Below, one piece after another: positions 59,936-64,000 of a stretch of DNA of 64,000 nt. The notes below the pieces were generated by a model. The model searched no databases. It was not told the origin of the DNA and saw only the letters and a program-made list of their open reading frames with translations. Each line of letters opens with the position of its first letter. Positions within the stretch are counted from its first letter, which is position 1. The stretch covers positions 620,001-684,000 of the forward strand of contig NZ_CP087138.1 of assembly GCF_021650705.1 (NCBI RefSeq), written 5' to 3'. The position numbers and the translations under genes are program-made. This DNA comes from Pseudomonas sp. KNUC1026 (GTDB lineage Bacteria; Pseudomonadota; Gammaproteobacteria; Pseudomonadales; Pseudomonadaceae).

Positions 59936-60138
59936 CGGCAGGCACCTTGGAAATTACCGGTAAATATCAGGGTAGAGAGGCGGGGGGCAGGAGCGGTTCC
60001 GCGCCGCTGGTCATCGGGCTGGGCGGCCCTTGTCGCAGCGGCGGGGAGGATCGGGTTTAACGGATCCAGATGCAAGGGCTACGTGTTACAGATTGTTTTC
60101 AGGGAGATGACAGCCTGTTGCGCTTTGGCCGTCGTTCG

Positions 60139-60246
60139 TTACACGTCGCCCGGCAAGCCGGCCTCCCACTCGATGATCTGGCCTTGCACCCAAGGAACCG
60201 GCCTTGCACCGCAATAAATTGGTGAGAGGGCGGCTTGCCGCGCGAC
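60139..60246. repeat. inverted pair of REP-type palindromes
   Basis: acacgtcgcccggcaagccggcctcccac (60141-60169) and gagagggcggcttgccgcgcgac (60224-60246), separated by 54 bp. The gap 59936-60347 between opgC and the next gene otherwise holds nothing recognisable. Confidence 0.82.
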
Positions 60247-60347
60247 ACAGCCGCCCAAACCCATGGGATTTTCCAGAAAAATCGTTAAACTCCCGCGCGC
60301 CGCGCAAGCGCCTCCATTACCTAAAGCTCTCAAGGATCATTCGCACT

Positions 60348-60779
60348 ATGGAAAGCACCGCTTCGAAACCCTGGTATTCCACCCGCCCCGCACCGGTGTT
60401 CATGGCTGCTTTCTATTGCCTGCTGGTATTCATACAGGCGGCCTTCTGGGTCATTGGCGAAGGCTGGGAAAAAGCCCGTCAGGGCGACATTTCCTTCCTC
60501 GCCCTGCTCAATGTGTGTGTGGTGGCACTGTTTCTGTTTGTAGGCGGGTGGCTGCTGTTCAAGCGCAAACGCGCCTGTTCGCTGTTCTTCGTCTCGGCGT
60601 TGGTTCTAGGCATCGCACTGATCGCATTGCAATCGCGTGGCGTATCCATCTGGTACTTGCTGGCCCTGCCGATGTTCAAGGAATACGCGCTGATCCTTGG
60701 TATCTGGGTTTACAGCCTGCAACTGCGCGGCGAGCGCTACTATCGCCGCAAGCCGGTCGCAGAGCCATCGGCTACCTGA
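60348..60779 (+). CDS. hypothetical small inner-membrane protein
   Basis: 143 residues from ATG 60348, four predicted membrane helices (VFMAAFYCLLVFIQAAFWVI, FLALLNVCVVALFLFVGGWL, SLFFVSALVLGIALIAL, WYLLALPMFKEYALILGIWV) and a basic C-terminus (RGERYYRRKP). Not assigned to a family. Single gene. Confidence 0.72.
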   Translation: MESTASKPWYSTRPAPVFMAAFYCLLVFIQAAFWVIGEGWEKARQGDISFLALLNVCVVALFLFVGGWLLFKRKRACSLFFVSALVLGIALIALQSRGVSIWYLLALPMFKEYALILGIWVYSLQLRGERYYRRKPVAEPSAT

Positions 60780-60785
60780 TACCGG

Positions 60786-60850
60786 CTACGCCACCGCCTC
60801 ATCCTCCGACGCCCTTTCAAAACTCTCGGCCCGCGCAGTCGCCCGGATGT
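60786..60850 (-). pseudogene. remnant of the 3' end of an FMN-binding glutamate-synthase-like gene
   Basis: On the minus strand this reads IRATARAESFERASEDEAVA and a TAG stop, nearly the same as the last residues (ARAESFEGASVDEAVA) of the complete gene at 62281-63908. At DNA level about 60 bp align with 62284-62345, with only scattered changes. Nothing upstream of it is similar, so it is a short relic of duplication or rearrangement. Confidence 0.7.
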
Positions 60851-60949
60851 TCGAAAGGTTTTCGCAAACGCAGGCCAGGCAATCTCCCTTGCTGGCAAAA
60901 GGCTTTCCATCGACAATCCCCGCCCCGTTCATCCAAGCAAGGACCTGCT

Positions 60950-61495
60950 GTGAAGAAGCCTTACCTGAGCGTTGTTGTTTTTGCGCTGCTACTGCAGGGC
61001 TGCGGTGTAACCATGGCGCGGTACGAGCCGGACTTTCAGAACGTCCAGATACTCAAGCAGAACGCACCCATGCAACCGATGCGCGAAGCACAAGTGCAGG
61101 CCGACCCTGGCCAGGGTTCATTGATGGTTCGCTTGAATCCAATTTCATCGCCCGCAGGCAGTATCCCGTTGCACATTCAGGCAGCCATCAACGATGAACT
61201 GCGTCGTGCGGGGTTGCTCGATCCTCAGGCTGGTCGGCAACTGCACGTGCAGTTGACCAAGAGCCAATTGAACAGTGGAGTTGCGACCGGAGACGGCGAG
61301 CTGGCAGCCCATTTCGTGCTGCGCGAGGGTGATCGGGTTTTGTTCGAAACCACCAGGCAGGTGGATCGCAAGTGGAGCAGCAGCTTCTTCGGCCCCATCG
61401 CCATTCCGGTGGCTGCCAACAACTACAACCCGATGTTGCAGTCGTTGCTCAAGTCGCTTTACAGCGATCCGCAATTCCTGAAAGCGTTGAAATAA
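60950..61495 (+). CDS. hypothetical lipoprotein
   Basis: 181 residues from GTG 60950, with AAGGACC upstream. Lipoprotein signal LSVVVFALLLQGC with Cys at residue 18. The exported part is soluble with mixed alpha/beta prediction (GSIPLHIQAAINDELRRAGL, then HVQLTKSQLNSGVATGDGEL). The end NYNPMLQSLLKSLYSDPQF is hydrophobic-helical. Architecture (lipobox, then a DUF4410-like beta domain) resembles its convergent neighbour at 61535-62173, but identity is low. Confidence 0.75.
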   Translation: MKKPYLSVVVFALLLQGCGVTMARYEPDFQNVQILKQNAPMQPMREAQVQADPGQGSLMVRLNPISSPAGSIPLHIQAAINDELRRAGLLDPQAGRQLHVQLTKSQLNSGVATGDGELAAHFVLREGDRVLFETTRQVDRKWSSSFFGPIAIPVAANNYNPMLQSLLKSLYSDPQFLKALK

Positions 61496-61502
61496 CCTGG
61501 CA

Positions 61503-61528
61503 GCGAGAGCCACGACAGTGGCTCTCGC
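61503..61528. terminator. hairpin between convergent lipoprotein genes
   Basis: A perfect 11-bp stem GCGAGAGCCAC with GTGGCTCTCGC around GACA, with no T tract on either side. May act as a transcription or mRNA-end structure for both genes. Confidence 0.55.
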
Positions 61529-61534
61529 GCAGGG

Positions 61535-62173
61535 TCACGGTTTCGATTCGCGGCCGCTCATACCGGCATACTGTGCGCGATGGCTGTCAGCCCAGCCCTT
61601 GAGCAGCGCATTGACCTGCCGGTCGAACGTGTCGTTGAACGCAGCCTGTACGGTGTGGCCCATCGCCGGAAGGAACCAGATTCCGATCCAGGTATGAATC
61701 GAGTCGTGGTTGCTGGCCTTGCTCATGGGTTGGTCCTGGGCATCCAGGGTTTCCAGCGTCATGGTGTACTGATCCGTGGCCATGGCTGGAATCAGCCCCA
61801 AGGTCAGCCCACTGAGCGCGCCGAGCGCTACCTGCCCGCCACCTGGCGCGTGGTTGTAGACCTTCAGCCGCAGCCGCAGGTCACCCGGCTGTTTGTCGAA
61901 GGCATCGAAACCGACACGGCCAAACAATGCCGAGTTGCTGAGCGTGCGCTTGAGTTCAGGTTTGAGCGCGTCGCGCACCTGTGGCAACTCGGTGGCCGAG
62001 CCTGCCGGGTCGCCCTGATAGAAATTGAAATCTACATAGACGTCAGGCTTGTTCGCGTAGCTGCTCATGGAGGGCAGGGTGACGGGAGCGACTTCATCTT
62101 GGGTAAAACTTGCGCATCCACTCAGGCTCAAAGCCAGGGCGACACCCAGGACTCGTACGAATTGCATGTTCAC
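61535..62173 (-). CDS. hypothetical lipoprotein
   Basis: 212 residues from ATG 62173; ATG 62167 is also possible. Lipoprotein signal VLGVALALSLSGCAS. The exported part starts DEVAPVTLPSMSSYANKPDV and includes a glycine-rich hydrophobic patch (GGQVALGALSGLTLGLIPAM) that could insert in or lie along a membrane, then DTFDRQVNALLKGWADSHRA. Family not recognised. Confidence 0.75.
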   Translation of the reverse strand: MNMQFVRVLGVALALSLSGCASFTQDEVAPVTLPSMSSYANKPDVYVDFNFYQGDPAGSATELPQVRDALKPELKRTLSNSALFGRVGFDAFDKQPGDLRLRLKVYNHAPGGGQVALGALSGLTLGLIPAMATDQYTMTLETLDAQDQPMSKASNHDSIHTWIGIWFLPAMGHTVQAAFNDTFDRQVNALLKGWADSHRAQYAGMSGRESKP

Positions 62174-62220
62174 TTCCTTGCGTAAAGATTGGAAACCCCT
62201 TCAGGGCGCGCGGATTGTAA

Positions 62221-62246
62221 AGGCTTTTGCCTAGTGGCAAAAGGCC
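62221..62246 (-). terminator. possible terminator of the FMN-binding glutamate-synthase-like gene
   Basis: On the minus strand GGCCTTTTGCC-ACTA-GGCAAAAGCC is followed by TTTACAATC, 35 bp after the stop. One-base bulge in the stem, weak T tract. Confidence 0.5.
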
Positions 62247-62280
62247 GCGCTCCTGTGAGGATCTGGCCGCAGGCCTCTCT

Positions 62281-63908
62281 TCACGCCACTGCCTCATCCA
62301 CCGAAGCCCCTTCGAAACTCTCCGCCCGCGCAATCGCCCACATGCGCGAGTAGAACTCGCCATCGACCTCGCCGCTGAGCAACTCCCGGGTTTGAGGAAC
62401 AAGTGCATCTGCGAAAACAGCTTCACCTCGGTAGCGCTCATGCGCCGCACCAGGTGCTTGGCGGTGAGTTGCGAAGGGTGAGTGAGGCCGGCTGCGGCGA
62501 GCATTTCGGCCAGCGCCTTGAGGGTACTGCGGTGGAAGTTGTAGACCCGCTGGGCTTTGTCAGGCACCACCAGGGCACGCTGGCGCAGGGGGTCCTGAGT
62601 GGCGACGCCGGTGGGGCATTTGTTGGTGTGGCAGCTCTGCGACTGGATGCAGCCGATGGCGAACATGAACCCGCGCGCCGAGTTGGCCCAGTCCGCGCCG
62701 ATGGCCATGACGCTGGCCAGGTCGAAGGCGCTGATCACCTTGCCGCTGGCGCCGAGCTTGATTTTCTCCCGCAGGCCGATACCCACCAGGGTGTTGTGCA
62801 CGAACAGCAAGCCTTCGCGCATCGGCACGCCGAGGTGGTCGGTGAATTCCACCGGTGCTGCGCCCGTGCCGCCTTCGGCGCCGTCGACCACGATGAAGTC
62901 CGGCAGAATGCCGGTTTCCAGCATAGCCTTGGCGATGCCCATGAACTCCCAGGGGTGGCCCAGGCACAGCTTGAACCCCACCGGCTTGCCGCCTGAAAGC
63001 TCACGCAGTTGCGCGATGAACTGCATCATTTCCAGCGGTGTGTCGAAGGCGCTGTGGCGTGAAGGCGATACGCAGTCCTGATCCATCGGCACGCCCCGGG
63101 TACGGGCGATCTCTTCGGTGATCTTGTGCTTGGGCAAAATGCCGCCGTGGCCGGGCTTGGCCCCTTGCGACAGCTTGATCTCGATCATCTTCACCTGCGG
63201 TGTGCGGGCCTGCTCGGCGAATTTCGCCGGGTCGAAGCGGCCGTCATCGGCGCGGCAGCCGAAATAGCCGCTGCCCAGCTCCCAGGTCAGGTCGCCGCCG
63301 GCTTCGCGATGGTAGGGGCTGATGCTGCCTTCGCCGGTGTCGTGATAGAAGTTGCCCAGCTTTGCGCCCCTGTTCAGGGCGCGGATCGCATTGGCGCTGA
63401 GCGAGCCGAAGCTCATCGCCGAAATGTTGAACACCGAGGCCAGGTAAGGCTGGGTGCACTGCGGGCCGCCGATGCGTACACGGAAGCTCTCCGGGTCGCT
63501 CATCGGCGCCGGGCGCATGGAGTGGCTGATGAATTCGTAGCCGGTCTGGTAGACGTTCATCAGGGTGCCGAAAGGCTTGTCGGACGCCTCGTTCTTGGCG
63601 CGCGAATACACCAGCGCACGCTGGGCGCGGGAGAAGGGCGTGGCGTCCTCGTCGGCTTCGAGCAGGTACTGGCGGATCTCCGGGCGAATGCCCTCGATCA
63701 GGTAGCGGATGTTGCCCAGGATCGGATAGTTGCGGCGCACCGCGTGGCGGCTCTGCAGCAGGTCGAACAGCCCCAGCAGGCTCAAGGCTCCGGCGATCAG
63801 GGTAAAGATCCACAGCCACTCATGGCGCGGCGCAAAGGGCAGAGTAGCGAGGGTGAACAGCACGCAGCCGACGAAGAAAGCATAGCGGCTCAGCAACGAC
63901 AGGTTCAT
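62281..63908 (-). CDS. FMN-binding glutamate synthase-like domain protein (frameshifted)
   Basis: 542 residues after adding one base at the C3 run 62395-62397 (SQMHLFLKPG then ELLSGEVDGEFYSRMWAIAR). N-terminal membrane helices (YAFFVGCVLFTLATLPFAPR, LWIFTLIAGALSLLGLF). The large domain is the GltB central FMN domain, including FNISAMSFGSLSANAIRALN, KLSQGAKPGHGGILPKHKIT and DFIVVDGAEGGTGAAPVEFT. CIQSQSCHTNKCPTGVATQD supplies cysteines like those of the 3Fe-4S site. It lacks the glutaminase domain, so it is not a complete glutamate synthase. Probable electron-transfer oxidoreductase on the inner membrane; natural donor unknown. Confidence 0.87.
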
Positions 63909-64000
63909 GGATATTCCTTGGCAGGCAGGGCACGGTGTTGAAAAACATAACGCAGAAGATGGCTTTTTGCTTGCTGCCCGCCTGCAATCTTCATCCAGGG
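63909..64000. other. upstream region of the FMN-binding protein gene
   Basis: 92 bp to the right edge. Contains AAGGAATATCC just before the ATG as ribosome site (- strand). No other gene is visible. Confidence 0.5.

Overview
The window is about 64 kb of GC-rich bacterial chromosome. Gene content, protein sequences and gene order point to a Pseudomonas of the P. putida group: phaG, glpR-glpD, earP-efp-ohr-ohrR, htpX-alaA-msrB-gpx, nadA-opgC, and REP-type palindromes scattered between genes. No phage, plasmid, integrase, CRISPR array, insertion sequence or rRNA operon was seen.

Layout. 1-2.8 kb: amine/polyamine genes (FAD amine oxidoreductase, cupin, PotF-like binding protein). 2.9-3.3 kb: tRNA-Val(UAC) and two tRNA-Asp(GUC) behind a strong promoter. 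3.5-6.9 kb (-): a very large HrpK/HrpF/NolX-like type III translocator-like protein with three 133-residue repeats and no secretion system nearby. 7.2-9 kb: cysteine desulfurase and glutathione transferase. 9.1-14.4 kb: a catabolic cluster of split transketolase, hydroxyacid dehydrogenase and MFS transporter with a divergent LysR regulator. 14.5-18.4 kb: AtuA-like protein, its small partner and a CitMHS transporter with a second divergent LysR. 18.5-22.5 kb: chemoreceptor, GNAT, an AT-richer patch of orphan genes and tRNA-Gly(CCC). 22.6-30.2 kb: phaG, rsuA, a diguanylate cyclase, rsmJ, glpD and glpR. 30.3-53.8 kb: a housekeeping and stress block (GreA/B-like, earP, efp, ohr/ohrR, class II DAHP synthase, DEAD helicase, tpm, htpX, alaA, msrB, gpx, hybrid kinase, free-Met-sulfoxide reductase, TerC/CBS protein). 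54-57.5 kb: a four-gene ABC importer operon. 57.7-64 kb: nadA, opgC, two convergent lipoproteins and an FMN-binding glutamate-synthase-like protein.

A striking property of the text itself is 26 single-base indels in 18 otherwise normal genes, mostly in short G/C or A/T runs. In every case one inserted or removed base restores a full-length family member (for example glpR, earP, alaA, the DEAD helicase and ohr). This looks like an unpolished long-read assembly rather than 18 pseudogenes, so I annotate these as single genes and give the break positions.

The parts most worth following up are the repeat-bearing translocator-like gene beside the tRNA array, the split-transketolase cluster, the AtuA/CitMHS module, the orphan patch beside tRNA-Gly with an ORF interrupted by an in-frame TGA, the 14-bp repeats that rewrite the OpgC tail, and a stray copy of the 3' end of the FMN-synthase gene.
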